A DNA stretch of 64,000 bases from Pedobacter sp. JY14-1 (GCF_029269825.1 NZ_JARJHU010000003.1:808224-872223); one strand, 5' to 3'; shown: positions 14,580-22,905, counted from the first letter of the stretch. The notes: generated by a model not told the origin, from the letters alone. Numbers and translations: made by a program.

Positions 14580-16327
14580 AAATTCTTACCGATCTTTTCC
14601 AGCATTTCTGGCGGAATATTCTGGGTATCTACCAGTAGAAAGCCATCCAGACAATCGGAGAACTTGGGATCAATATTAAAGCAAATGATCTTGGCATTAA
14701 GGTTCATATACTGACGCAGCAGTACAGGTATCTTGATGTGAGAGTTTTCAATATCTGAGATGAGGCTGTCAAGATCTTTCAGTGATTCGCTGCTTTCTAT
14801 AAGCAGGTCTTTGTCGATGGCAGAAAGATCGGCTTTGAATTTATTTTTTGGCTTTACGTAGCGTGCCAGTTCATAGTCAAAGTGATTTTTGGTAATGTAG
14901 TCAACTATGAGTGATTTGGAGAATTTTGAAAAACTATTACTGATACTCACAGGGCCGAACATATATCGGTACTGCGGATTGTCGAGCAGGTATTTGAGAA
15001 TACCTTTCCATAACAGGAACAATGGTAGCGGTTTTTGCTGATATTCTTTCCGGATCCAGGAGCGGCCAAGTTCTATGCCTTTGCGAAGTACCGGATAGAA
15101 CGGTTCTTTGATTTTAAACAGTTCGGAGAGATAAAATCCTCTCCTGCCCATCGTATTCAGAATCTCATCTCCTTTGCCGATCCGGTAGGCCCCAACAAGA
15201 TTTTGCAGGTCCTTGTCCCAGATGAAAAGATGGTTGTAATAGATATCGTAATTATCAAGATCTATCTTTTTATTTGTGCCTTCGCCTACCTCCCGAAAGG
15301 TAATCTCCCGTAAACGCCCGATTTCCCTCAGGATATTGGGGATGTTTGCAGTGGGGCAGATGTAAACTTCATAGTTCTTTTCCTGCCATACACGGAACTG
15401 CTCCAACTGAGCAACTTCATTGACAATAAGGTTACGGTCGGTTTCTACAATAACAGGTTCCGGTTTTTTCTTAATCTTGAACAGATTAATGGGATTGAAC
15501 AGCTTTTTCTCTTCCTCCAGTCCTGTGCCTAATGCATAAGTACGTGCCCTGAGGAAATCAAGTAGTTTATTGGTGTTTTTATGGTAAGAGATGTCTTCAA
15601 TATTTATGGGCTTACCGATCCGCACCTTTATTTTTAAACCTTGCTTGTTAAGGAATTCAGACGGAAGTTTGGCCGTGCGTAAGGTAGGATGGAGGAAGCT
15701 GAGTATATTGAACAGCACGCCGTTATTACCATGGAAATAGATGGGGACAACCGGTACTTTTGCCTTTGCAATCAGCTTACCTACGACTGGATGCCAGAGT
15801 CTGTCGGTAATCTCCTGTTTGTCGAGGCTGAATGTAGAAACCTCGCCGGCAGGAAATATTCCGATCGGGATGTCGTTTTGCAGAAGGTCAAATGTTGCTT
15901 TAAGTCCGCTGATACTGGAAGAGTGCTGCACATTTTCAAAAGGGTTTACGGCAACAAAGAATTCACTGAGGTTGGGGATTTTCTTAAGAATAAAATTGAC
16001 CATGACCTTGGCCTCAGGTCTTACGCTGCAAAGGAGCTTTACGAGTGCTAATCCTTCTACACCCCCATAAGGATGATTGGCTATGGCAATGAACCCGCCT
16101 GTTTTGGGAATATTCCTGAGGTCATCTTCGTCGAAATCTATACTGACTCCGATAGTTTCTAATATTTTGTCTACGAACTCCAGGCCACTGAAATGTTTGT
16201 TTTGCGAAAATACCTTATTGATGTCGTTGAGCTTCATGATTTCCATGAGTAGGGCCGCGAGGCCCGGAACGCCCAGTTTATCTATTTTTGTGGCTTTGGC
16301 AAACTCCTGGGTAGTAATGATCTTCAT
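14576..16327 (-). CDS. olsF: Bifunctional ornithine lipid synthase-like acyltransferase (OlsF type)
   Basis: A 583-residue two-domain protein. The N-terminal half is a lysophospholipid-acyltransferase fold (about 60-270), with the acyltransferase motif NHPYGGVEG at 84-92 and FPAGEVST at 158-165. The C-terminal half (about 300-580) is GNAT-like, of the OlsB/hemolysin-related type, with REITFREVGEG and LVGAYRIG stretches. This order matches OlsF of Flavobacterium and Serratia, where the C-terminal domain N-acylates ornithine and the N-terminal domain adds the second acyl chain, giving phosphorus-free ornithine lipids in the membrane. Glycine is a possible alternative head group. A TATTTTTG -7 box can be seen upstream on its strand, but no 11-bp array. 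Confidence 0.85.
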   Translation of the reverse strand: MKIITTQEFAKATKIDKLGVPGLAALLMEIMKLNDINKVFSQNKHFSGLEFVDKILETIGVSIDFDEDDLRNIPKTGGFIAIANHPYGGVEGLALVKLLCSVRPEAKVMVNFILKKIPNLSEFFVAVNPFENVQHSSSISGLKATFDLLQNDIPIGIFPAGEVSTFSLDKQEITDRLWHPVVGKLIAKAKVPVVPIYFHGNNGVLFNILSFLHPTLRTAKLPSEFLNKQGLKIKVRIGKPINIEDISYHKNTNKLLDFLRARTYALGTGLEEEKKLFNPINLFKIKKKPEPVIVETDRNLIVNEVAQLEQFRVWQEKNYEVYICPTANIPNILREIGRLREITFREVGEGTNKKIDLDNYDIYYNHLFIWDKDLQNLVGAYRIGKGDEILNTMGRRGFYLSELFKIKEPFYPVLRKGIELGRSWIRKEYQQKPLPLFLLWKGILKYLLDNPQYRYMFGPVSISNSFSKFSKSLIVDYITKNHFDYELARYVKPKNKFKADLSAIDKDLLIESSESLKDLDSLISDIENSHIKIPVLLRQYMNLNAKIICFNIDPKFSDCLDGFLLVDTQNIPPEMLEKIGKNF

Positions 16328-16428
16328 TTAAAACTCGGTTAGTGATCTGAATTCCAACCTCAAAAATAGTATTAAAATTTCAAACGTAACAACTCGTGAG
16401 GTCAGGAGAAAATCACATACCTTATCCT

Positions 16429-17331
16429 ATGATAAAAAGAAGACTGAATAAATATCTGGGAATGACCAGAACAGAGTTTAGAGGGCTGATCGTACTCGCT
16501 TGGCTGGTCATCACCGTTATTGCCGCGCCTTATGTGTGGCAATGGCTGCGGCCTGACACGCAGGATGGCATTGATCTCGAAGAAACTGAGCAGGCAATTG
16601 CAAAGCTTGAAAAAAGGGCGGTGATGAACCCTTTTCCTTTACACAGGAAATATTCGACTGCGAATAAACACACCAGGTTGTTTGTTTTTGATCCTAACCA
16701 GGTTGACCTGGATGAATGGCTGGCATTGGGGCTTTCTGAAAAGCAGGCTGCTGTGATCTTAAAATACAGGGAGAAAGGAGGACATTTCAATAAGCCGGAA
16801 GACTTGCGGAAAATGTACACAATAAACCCCCGGATTTACCGGAGGCTGCTGCCGTATATACGCATTGAACGGCAAGGTACGGATACGGGTTTCAGACAAG
16901 GTAATCTCAATAACACAAAACGTCCGGCGGTATTTCCAGCGATTGAACTGAATGGCGCAGATAGTGCTGGCTTGTGCCTTATAAAAGGGATCGGTCCTGT
17001 CTTTGCTTCCAGGATCATTCGCTACAGGAACCGGCTCGGCGGCTTTTATAATACTATCCAGTTGATGGAGATTTTTGGACTGGATTCCTTAAAATATATG
17101 GAAATATTGAAACAGGTTACTGTGGATTCAGCTGCTGTACGCAAAATCAATATAAATGAGGCTACCTTTGAGATGTTGAAGGGGCATCCTTATTTGAGAT
17201 ATAAACAAATAAATGCTTTGCTGCAGTTCAAAAAACAGCATGGTAATTACCATAATATTGCAGACCTTAGCCAGGTGTTGTTATTCAGTGCAGCGGATAT
17301 TGCCCGGCTGGCACCTTATTTAACCTATTAA
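16429..17331 (+). CDS. Membrane-anchored helix-hairpin-helix protein
   Basis: A 300-residue protein with a short basic N-terminus, one transmembrane helix (about 18-38) and three helix-hairpin-helix modules of ComEA type: one near LDEWLALGLSEKQAAVILKY, one with LCLIKGIGPVFASRIIRYR, and one near the C-terminus with INEATFEMLKG and INALLQFKKQHG. These modules bind DNA non-specifically in competence and repair proteins. An upstream GTG at 16396 keeps the frame open, but the ATG at 16429 puts the membrane helix in a normal place. Such proteins are common and little studied in Bacteroidota; a role in DNA uptake is possible but not shown. apt starts 3 bp after the stop. Confidence 0.85.
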   Translation: MIKRRLNKYLGMTRTEFRGLIVLAWLVITVIAAPYVWQWLRPDTQDGIDLEETEQAIAKLEKRAVMNPFPLHRKYSTANKHTRLFVFDPNQVDLDEWLALGLSEKQAAVILKYREKGGHFNKPEDLRKMYTINPRIYRRLLPYIRIERQGTDTGFRQGNLNNTKRPAVFPAIELNGADSAGLCLIKGIGPVFASRIIRYRNRLGGFYNTIQLMEIFGLDSLKYMEILKQVTVDSAAVRKININEATFEMLKGHPYLRYKQINALLQFKKQHGNYHNIADLSQVLLFSAADIARLAPYLTY

Positions 17332-17334
17332 CTG

Positions 17335-17877
17335 ATGATGGAAGAAAGAATTAAGCAGGCTGTGCGCGATATTCCTGGATTTCCAAAACCGGGGATTGTC
17401 TTTAAGGACATTACCCCGATATTGAAAGATCCGTCTTTATGCATAGCTATTGTTTCGGCACTTGCTGATGCGTTGGATGGGATAGCGATAGATGTTGTCG
17501 CAGGTATTGAAAGCAGAGGTTTTCTCTTTGGACCCTCGCTTGCCCAGAAGTTGAATGTGCCGTTCGTGCCTGTGCGGAAAACTGGTAAGCTGCCGTACAG
17601 GACGGTTAGTCAGTCTTATGATCTTGAATATGGCAGTGCCTCGATAGAATGTCATGAAGATGCGTTTCTTCCAGGTCAGAGGGTACTGCTGCATGATGAT
17701 TTACTTGCTACGGGTGGCACCATTGCTGCGGCATCGGAGCTGACAGGCAAATTGGGCGCGAAGGTTGTTGCCTATTCTTTTTTAATCTCGCTTGATTTTC
17801 TTCAGGGCAAGGAGCGGCTGAAACAGTTGGGCGCTCCTGTATTTGCCCTTTCCGCCTACCAGATTCAGGATATCTGA
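17335..17877 (+). CDS. apt: Adenine phosphoribosyltransferase
   Basis: Apt salvages adenine by converting it with PRPP to AMP in the cytoplasm. The 180-residue length is standard. The N-terminal DIPGFPKPGIVFKDITP motif is diagnostic for the family, followed by VAGIESRGFLFG and the PRPP-binding loop LLHDDLLATGGT. It begins with two ATG codons (17335 and 17338), and the second may be the start used. It lies 3 bp after the HhH gene, so the two are probably cotranscribed. A possible small gene on the other strand overlaps its 3' end. Confidence 0.97.
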   Translation: MMEERIKQAVRDIPGFPKPGIVFKDITPILKDPSLCIAIVSALADALDGIAIDVVAGIESRGFLFGPSLAQKLNVPFVPVRKTGKLPYRTVSQSYDLEYGSASIECHEDAFLPGQRVLLHDDLLATGGTIAAASELTGKLGAKVVAYSFLISLDFLQGKERLKQLGAPVFALSAYQIQDI

Positions 17878-17960
17878 TAAATGCAGAGGATAAACAACAC
17901 GAAGGCAATGAATTGCAAAACGAACACAGAAAAGCTGGTGGTGTAAAGATTATTTTTCAT
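17865..17960 (-). CDS. Possible 31-residue membrane peptide
   Basis: An ATG at 17958-17960 on the minus strand opens a 31-codon frame ending in TGA at 17865. The peptide starts MKNNLYTTSF and then forms one continuous hydrophobic helix (about 10-29), ending in IYQIS. Composition is that of a real single-pass peptide, and the frame fills most of the 160-bp gap between apt and the next gene, overlapping apt by 13 bp. A TAATTTGC stretch upstream is one base short of a -7 consensus. Chance cannot be excluded at this length. Confidence 0.35.
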   Translation of the reverse strand: MKNNLYTTSFSVFVLQFIAFVLFILCIYQIS

Positions 17961-18061
17961 GGTTTGTTGAAATTGGTTGCAAATTATTGCTGATTTTGTT
18001 GCCGATCAACTGAGAAAATACGCAGTTTATATTATTTTTGAAGTTCAAGGGGATCAAAGCA

Positions 18062-18793
18062 ATGGAAAAAAATTTTGGAGATTACTCCCGTATGTTCATT
18101 ACGGATATTCCTGCTGATCTGGAAAGCGAGCAGGCACAATACTTTAAAAGAACAATTCCCAAGTTTCCTGAGGAGGCCATATACATATACTCCTTTAAGG
18201 AGAATCGGATGGTCTTTGCAAGCGGTTGGGAAGAGGTGGTCGGTTATCGGGACGACGAAATCAATATGCTGGCCATTGTGAATATGTCTGCGCCTGAATT
18301 TGCCCCTTTTTCGCATGATCTTAATGACAAGGCTCTTAAATTTATTCATGGTAAAAATGAAGACCTGGAATCTTATAGTTTTACCATTGAACTTAAAAAG
18401 ATACATAAGAATGGGAGTGAGGTGCCTGTTGTTGCCCGTGTAGGTGTGTTCAGTTCGGAAGAAGGTAAGGTAACTGCAATTATTGGCAGGTTCCAGGTGA
18501 ACCGCAATCTGATCTTCGGGAGAGTAATGCGTTACGCTGCCTTTGGACCGGAGAAGGAAAAGTTCGAAGAAGAACTCAACAAAGCCCTGTTTTATCACCT
18601 TGCGATATCTGATAAGGAAAAGGAAGCCCTTTCGATGGTCTCCAGAGGATTCTCATTCAAGGAAATTGCTTACGAGCTGAATGTTTCCCATTCAGCGATC
18701 GAAAAGAGGATCATTCCTTTATATAAGCGGTTTGAAGTCAAAAGCCTTACACACCTGGTCAGTTTTGCTTATGACAACAATATCCTGCCCTGA
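18062..18793 (+). CDS. PAS domain LuxR-type transcriptional regulator
   Basis: A 243-residue soluble regulator. The N-terminal half (about 40-145) reads like a PAS fold (IYSFKENRMVFASGWEEVVGY, then a KKIHKNGSEVPVVARVGVF strand), so it probably senses a small ligand or protein partner. The C-terminal 65 residues are a LuxR/GerE helix-turn-helix (SDKEKEALSMVSRGFSFKEIAYELNVS), which binds DNA. There is no receiver domain with a phosphorylatable Asp. The ATG at 18062 is preferred over an in-frame TTG at 18038. It converges with the ATPase gene 6 bp downstream. Targets are unknown. Confidence 0.88.
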   Translation: MEKNFGDYSRMFITDIPADLESEQAQYFKRTIPKFPEEAIYIYSFKENRMVFASGWEEVVGYRDDEINMLAIVNMSAPEFAPFSHDLNDKALKFIHGKNEDLESYSFTIELKKIHKNGSEVPVVARVGVFSSEEGKVTAIIGRFQVNRNLIFGRVMRYAAFGPEKEKFEEELNKALFYHLAISDKEKEALSMVSRGFSFKEIAYELNVSHSAIEKRIIPLYKRFEVKSLTHLVSFAYDNNILP

Positions 18794-18799
18794 TCAAGT

Positions 18800-19843
18800 T
18801 TAGTCAAGGTTGACGGTAACGATGTTGGAAGGGTTGATCCCAATCTGAAGTAAAAGATCCTGCCATTTTTGCTCCAGGAGACTTGTAGGATCGTCACTGC
18901 CCATAACCCAGATGATATTTTTTTCGCGGATGTGCTGAAGGTTGTCAGGGCCGCAATCTACATTGTTAAGCAGCTCATAGAATAATGTTGTGGTAATGAT
19001 ATCTCCTTTTACCGGTTTGCCGGGATTGATGTCGTCAATGACCAGCAGGTTACATTGTCGCCAGGACCATAGTCTGGAAAATGTTTGGGGAGCGGTATTC
19101 TGGTCAAAAAACATGCTTAATAGTTTTACCGCGGTGACATAACTGCAGCAATTGTTTCTTATGGAGGTTTCCGTGGCAATACCCACCGATAACATCGTTT
19201 TCCCACTGCCTTTTGAACCAAACAGCAGCATGTGCTTGCCTTCAGTTCCTCTGTGGTCCAGAAAATCGAGTACAGCTTTTTTATTTTGATCACTGATGCG
19301 TTCGTTCCATTGACTTAGTCTTAACTGAAAGGGATAATCAGCATTCTGCAGATAAATTTTCGTCGAATACCAGTAATAAGCCGGATAGGCTGCCAGAATA
19401 AGCAATGCAAGAGTTCCCATCAGCATTTCGGGGTGGAATTTACAAACGAGGCTTGCAGCAAGTGCGCCAATACCGAAATAGATAAGGTCTGTCAGTGTAT
19501 CGAATGCTATGTTTGCCCATGCGGGCCTGAAAGTATAATCACCTTTGTTCAGTGCCTTTCGCCTTGTGCCGATCTTTAACAGTAGCGGTCCCAGGAAGTT
19601 GTAGGTTTCGAATGCAACCCAAAGTCCCCATACCCCAAAAGAGGCCCATAGTTCGGGAAAGTTAACTGATGTGTAAGACTGTAAAAGGTGGTAAACGACT
19701 ATTGCCGGGATAAAACCGAGTGAAAAATGACCGAATTGATTGGCCAGCCAAGCATAGGAAAGAGTGACACCCCGATAGGAATCTTTACCGATGAGATCGG
19801 CTTTTAGCTGTGTGGTTATGGCTTGTCTGTTGACGAAGGACAT
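18800..19843 (-). CDS. Membrane protein with C-terminal DnaC/IstB-like AAA+ ATPase domain
   Basis: A 347-residue protein of unusual layout. The N-terminal half has about four predicted transmembrane segments (about 35-55, 66-90, 115-135, 141-160) separated by a basic loop (TRRKALNKGD). The C-terminal half is an AAA+ module: Walker A GSKGSGKT at 209-216, Walker B LLVIDD at 266-271, and a sensor-like IIWVMGSDDP at 310-319. The ATPase most resembles the helicase-loader/transposition-helper group (DnaC, IstB). A membrane-tethered loader-like ATPase is not a standard family that I can name. No partner gene is adjacent; the neighbours are a PAS-LuxR regulator and an acyl-CoA dehydrogenase. Confidence 0.75.
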   Translation of the reverse strand: MSFVNRQAITTQLKADLIGKDSYRGVTLSYAWLANQFGHFSLGFIPAIVVYHLLQSYTSVNFPELWASFGVWGLWVAFETYNFLGPLLLKIGTRRKALNKGDYTFRPAWANIAFDTLTDLIYFGIGALAASLVCKFHPEMLMGTLALLILAAYPAYYWYSTKIYLQNADYPFQLRLSQWNERISDQNKKAVLDFLDHRGTEGKHMLLFGSKGSGKTMLSVGIATETSIRNNCCSYVTAVKLLSMFFDQNTAPQTFSRLWSWRQCNLLVIDDINPGKPVKGDIITTTLFYELLNNVDCGPDNLQHIREKNIIWVMGSDDPTSLLEQKWQDLLLQIGINPSNIVTVNLD

Positions 19844-20040
19844 AGATTTACGCGTTTTCAGATACTTTTTGAGTAACTAATCTAAAAAAAATAAAAAAAA
19901 ATCTCAGCATTTTCTGTGGGTATAGTGAAAGTTTACAATGATTATAGACCAAATACTCGTCTGTTCATTGATTTGGCAGATTATTGGCTACTGATATTGC
20001 AGTTGAATTGTTTAAAATTGCGGTTATTCATAAAAAAGCT

Positions 20041-21210
20041 ATGTTAGAAATAATGGACAATTCGGATGGATATGATTTTCATATTTCCGAAAATCAGGAA
20101 TTGATTCGCAAGATGGTCGGCGATTTTGCTGAGAAGAACATCCGTCCGCATGTGATGGAATGGGATGAAGCTCAATATTTTCCTTTAGAGGTTTTTAAGC
20201 GGCTGGGTGAGCTTGGATTGATGGGTATACTGGTTCCTGAGGCCTACGGGGGCTCAGGACTCGGATATCAGGAATACGTTGACGTTATCGCAGGAATTGC
20301 GAGTGTATGCGGGTCTGTCGGTTTATCGCTGGCTGCACATAATTCGCTATGTACCGGGCATATCCAGGCTTTTGCCAATGAAGAACAAAAACACCGCTGG
20401 TTGCCCAAGCTGGCTACGGGAGAATGGATAGGAGCCTGGGGCTTAACAGAGGCGAATACCGGCTCTGATGCGTTGCGTATGAATACTACGGCAGTACTGG
20501 AAGGAGATGAGTATGTAATCAATGGTTCAAAGAACTGGATTACACATGGAAAGAGCGGAGATGTTGCTGTAGTAATGGTGCGGACAGGGGAACAAGGGCG
20601 CGCAGGTGGCATATCTGCGATTGTGGTAGAACGTGATACACCTGGATTTTCAGCAGGAAGGAAGGAAAATAAGCTGGGTATGAGGGCTTCTGAAACTACC
20701 GAAATGGTCTTTACCAATTGCCGCGTACCTAAGGGTAATTTACTTGGAGCGGAGGGAGAGGGATTTAAGCAGGCGATGAAAGTGCTGGACGGAGGGCGTA
20801 TTTCCATCGCGGCACTTGCGCTGGGAATTGCTAAGGGGGCTTATAAGGCCGCGATAACTTATTCGAAGGAGCGCCATCAGTTTGGTCAGCCCATATCCAG
20901 CTTTCAGGGAATCAGTTTTAAGCTTGCCGATATGGCTACGGAAATAGCTGCTGCGGAATTGCTGATAAGACAGGCGGCCGATTTGAAGAACCGCAGGCTC
21001 CCGGTAACCAAGGAGTCGGCAATGGCTAAGTATTATGCTTCAGAAGTGGCTGTGAGGGTGGCAACTGATGCAGTACAGATTTTTGGCGGCTATGGATACA
21101 CCAAGGATTATCCGGTAGAGAAGTTTTACAGAGACAGCAAGCTGTGTACGATTGGAGAGGGTACCTCGGAAATACAGAAGATTGTGATCGCAAGAGAAAT
21201 ATTAAAGTGA
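20041..21210 (+). CDS. Acyl-CoA dehydrogenase
   Basis: A flavoenzyme that introduces the first double bond in fatty acid or branched-chain acyl-CoA oxidation, passing electrons to ETF. From the ATG at 20041 it is 389 residues, typical for the soluble family; the frame is open further upstream to a TTG at 19984, which would add an atypical N-terminus. Signature motifs are GAWGLTEANTGSDA (FAD and substrate binding) and QIFGGYGYTKDYPVEKFYRDSK, followed by IGEGTSEIQ, whose first Glu is the catalytic base of short-chain and butyryl-CoA type enzymes. It is a single gene with its own upstream region and lies before the rpsU promoter. Confidence 0.95.
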   Translation: MLEIMDNSDGYDFHISENQELIRKMVGDFAEKNIRPHVMEWDEAQYFPLEVFKRLGELGLMGILVPEAYGGSGLGYQEYVDVIAGIASVCGSVGLSLAAHNSLCTGHIQAFANEEQKHRWLPKLATGEWIGAWGLTEANTGSDALRMNTTAVLEGDEYVINGSKNWITHGKSGDVAVVMVRTGEQGRAGGISAIVVERDTPGFSAGRKENKLGMRASETTEMVFTNCRVPKGNLLGAEGEGFKQAMKVLDGGRISIAALALGIAKGAYKAAITYSKERHQFGQPISSFQGISFKLADMATEIAAAELLIRQAADLKNRRLPVTKESAMAKYYASEVAVRVATDAVQIFGGYGYTKDYPVEKFYRDSKLCTIGEGTSEIQKIVIAREILK

Positions 21211-21233
21211 GTATTGAATTAAATAATTTATTG

Positions 21234-21264
21234 TTTGGTTTTTAGTGAAAACTCCGTAGCTTTG
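21234..21264 (+). promoter_or_regulatory. rpsU promoter
   Basis: TTTG (21234-21237), 19-bp spacer, TAGCTTTG (21257-21264): a full match to the Bacteroidota sigma-A promoter. Confidence 0.85.
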
Positions 21265-21283
21265 CAGTCCCTTAAAAGACGAG

Positions 21284-21290
21284 AGGAGGT
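21284..21290 (+). promoter_or_regulatory. Strong Shine-Dalgarno site of rpsU
   Basis: AGGAGGT is a seven-base match to the 16S anti-Shine-Dalgarno sequence, 11 nt before the ATG. Such sites are rare in this phylum, where bS21 helps hide the 16S tail. In Flavobacterium johnsoniae the rpsU site serves autoregulation by bS21. Confidence 0.8.
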
Positions 21291-21301
21291 ATTTTTACGA
21301 T

Positions 21302-21496
21302 ATGATCATTATTAATATTAAAGACGGTGAATCACTGGATAAGGCGCTGAAGCGTTTTAAGAAGAAGTTTGAGAAGACTGGTGTGTTGAGAGAGCTTCGT
21401 AGCCGTCAGGCATACGAAAAGAAATCCGTTACCCGTCGTACACAGGTAAAACACGCGATCTATAAGCAAGGTTTGCAGCAGGAAGGCACAATCTAG
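21302..21496 (+). CDS. rpsU: 30S ribosomal protein bS21
   Basis: A 64-residue, strongly basic protein of the small subunit platform. It starts MIIINIKDGES and has the family core LDKALKRFKKKFEKTGVLRELRSRQAYEKKSVTRR. In Bacteroidota ribosomes bS21, with bS18 and bS6, holds the 3' tail of 16S rRNA so that Shine-Dalgarno pairing is blocked. The gene has a near-perfect promoter, a strong Shine-Dalgarno site unlike its neighbours, and a strong terminator, so it is a single-gene unit suited to translational autoregulation. Confidence 0.97.
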   Translation: MIIINIKDGESLDKALKRFKKKFEKTGVLRELRSRQAYEKKSVTRRTQVKHAIYKQGLQQEGTI

Positions 21497-21518
21497 GCCG
21501 GAAGCTTCATGATACAAG

Positions 21519-21552
21519 GCGTTTCAGGACACTCCTGAAACGCTTTTTTTTT
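21519..21552 (+). terminator. Terminator of rpsU
   Basis: GCGTTTCAGGA (21519-21529) pairs perfectly with TCCTGAAACGC (21533-21543) around CAC, followed by nine T. Confidence 0.95.
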
Positions 21553-21634
21553 GTCCGGATTTTTTTACAGAAAAAATGGTCTTTGTTAAATTAATGTTTC
21601 GTACATTGACATTACCGAGCATTAAAAGGTTTCT

Positions 21635-22516
21635 ATGGCTGTTGAGCAATTTCTAACATACTTGCAACACGAGAAGCGATATTCATTGCACACTGTCGAG
21701 TCTTACCGTAACGATCTCGACCAGTTTTCCGGTTTTATGACTGACGTTTTTGATCTGGAAGTTTCGAAGGCAGGTCATTTGCACATCAGGGAATTTGTGG
21801 TTATGCTGATGGAAAAAGGGATGCAGGAAAGTTCGGTAGGCAGGAAGCTTTCGACTCTAAGGAGCTTTTTTAAATACATGCTGAGGTTGGGTTGTATTGC
21901 CAGTAATCCGGTGGCGCTGGTGAAACCTCCAAAGGTGCCTAAACGCATACCTGTATTCGTTGATGAGCATAAGCTGGATGAATTACTTGATGCGCAATGT
22001 CCTGACGATAATTTCCCTGAGGTAAGGAATAAAGTGATCATTGAGCTGCTGTATGGAACAGGAATTCGGCTTGCCGAACTCCTGGCATTACAAGAGTCTG
22101 ATATTGACTTTTACTACGGCAGCCTGAAGGTAACGGGTAAGCGCAGTAAGCAAAGGGTTGTGCCGGTAAGCAAACAGTTGCTGGATCAGCTTAAGTTTTA
22201 CGTGGAGTTGAAGTCCCGTCATTTTTCCGCGAACAAAAATGCACACCTGATCGTTACTGATAAAGGTATCAGAGCGTATCCATTGATGGTTTACAAAATT
22301 GTAAAACATCATTTGAGCAGGGTATCTACACAAGAGAAGCTGAGTCCGCATGTTTTACGACATTCTTATGCGACGGCTCTGCTCAACAGGGGAGCCGACC
22401 TGAATTCCATCAAGGAACTTTTGGGACATGCGAGCCTGGCTGCAACACAGGTTTATACACATAATTCCGTAGAGCGATTAAAATCTATATATAAACAAGC
22501 CCATCCAAAGGCGTAA
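21635..22516 (+). CDS. xerC: Tyrosine recombinase XerC/XerD type
   Basis: A 293-residue site-specific recombinase of the Xer group, which resolves chromosome dimers at dif sites during division. The N-terminal SAM-like core-binding domain (about 4-85) is followed by the catalytic domain with Arg in GTGIRLAELLAL (about 149), Lys in TGKRSKQR, His239/Arg242 in HVLRHSYATAL, His265 in LLGHAS, and the nucleophile Tyr274 in QVYTH. All catalytic residues are present. Position next to rpsU and hpf and the lack of any mobile-element context favour the housekeeping Xer rather than a phage integrase. Whether it is the XerC or XerD partner is not certain. Confidence 0.9.
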   Translation: MAVEQFLTYLQHEKRYSLHTVESYRNDLDQFSGFMTDVFDLEVSKAGHLHIREFVVMLMEKGMQESSVGRKLSTLRSFFKYMLRLGCIASNPVALVKPPKVPKRIPVFVDEHKLDELLDAQCPDDNFPEVRNKVIIELLYGTGIRLAELLALQESDIDFYYGSLKVTGKRSKQRVVPVSKQLLDQLKFYVELKSRHFSANKNAHLIVTDKGIRAYPLMVYKIVKHHLSRVSTQEKLSPHVLRHSYATALLNRGADLNSIKELLGHASLAATQVYTHNSVERLKSIYKQAHPKA

Positions 22517-22518
22517 AA

Positions 22519-22525
22519 AAGGAGG
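22519..22525 (+). promoter_or_regulatory. Strong Shine-Dalgarno site of hpf
   Basis: AAGGAGG lies 4 nt before the hpf ATG, a seven-base match to the anti-Shine-Dalgarno sequence. It is the only other strong site noticed in the window besides rpsU. Confidence 0.7.
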
Positions 22526-22529
22526 AAAT

Positions 22530-22877
22530 ATGAAAATTACTGTTCAATCGATCCATTTCAATGCGGACCGCAAGTTGTTAGATTTCATTCAGAAGAAAGT
22601 TGATAAGCTTGACTTGTTTTTCGACCAGATCATTAATGGGGAAGTTTACCTGAAACTTGAAAATGTAGAGGATGAGGCGAATAAGATCAGTGAGATCAAG
22701 CTGATGGTTCCAGGTGGTACGATGTTCGCAAAGGAGCAATGTAAGTCGTTTGAAGAAGCCACGGATCTGGCTATTGAGTCACTGAGAAAGCAGATTACTA
22801 AACATAAGGATAAAACCAGGTTAAAATTAAGCGAGCATAAGGCGATTTTAATGGGAAATGAAGTGTCTGATTATTAG
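22530..22877 (+). CDS. hpf: Ribosome hibernation-promoting factor, short form
   Basis: A 115-residue protein of the HPF/RaiA (YfiA) family. It binds the decoding region of the 30S subunit and inactivates ribosomes under starvation. The beta-alpha-beta-beta-beta-alpha order is visible, with MKITVQSIHFNADRKLLDFI at the start, a KLMVPGGTMFAKEQCKSFEEA stretch before the last helix, and a basic C-terminus (KQITKHKDKTRLKL). The long-form C-terminal dimerisation domain is absent. It lies 13 bp after xerC, probably in one transcript that ends at the terminator at 22906. A strong Shine-Dalgarno site precedes it. Confidence 0.9.
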   Translation: MKITVQSIHFNADRKLLDFIQKKVDKLDLFFDQIINGEVYLKLENVEDEANKISEIKLMVPGGTMFAKEQCKSFEEATDLAIESLRKQITKHKDKTRLKLSEHKAILMGNEVSDY

Positions 22878-22905
22878 ACAGATATTTTTAATGTAGTTTA
22901 AAATG

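Noticed and set aside
21635..22516. Integrase of a mobile element
   Set aside because: Catalytic pattern and housekeeping neighbours fit Xer recombinase; no attachment repeats, phage or conjugation genes nearby.
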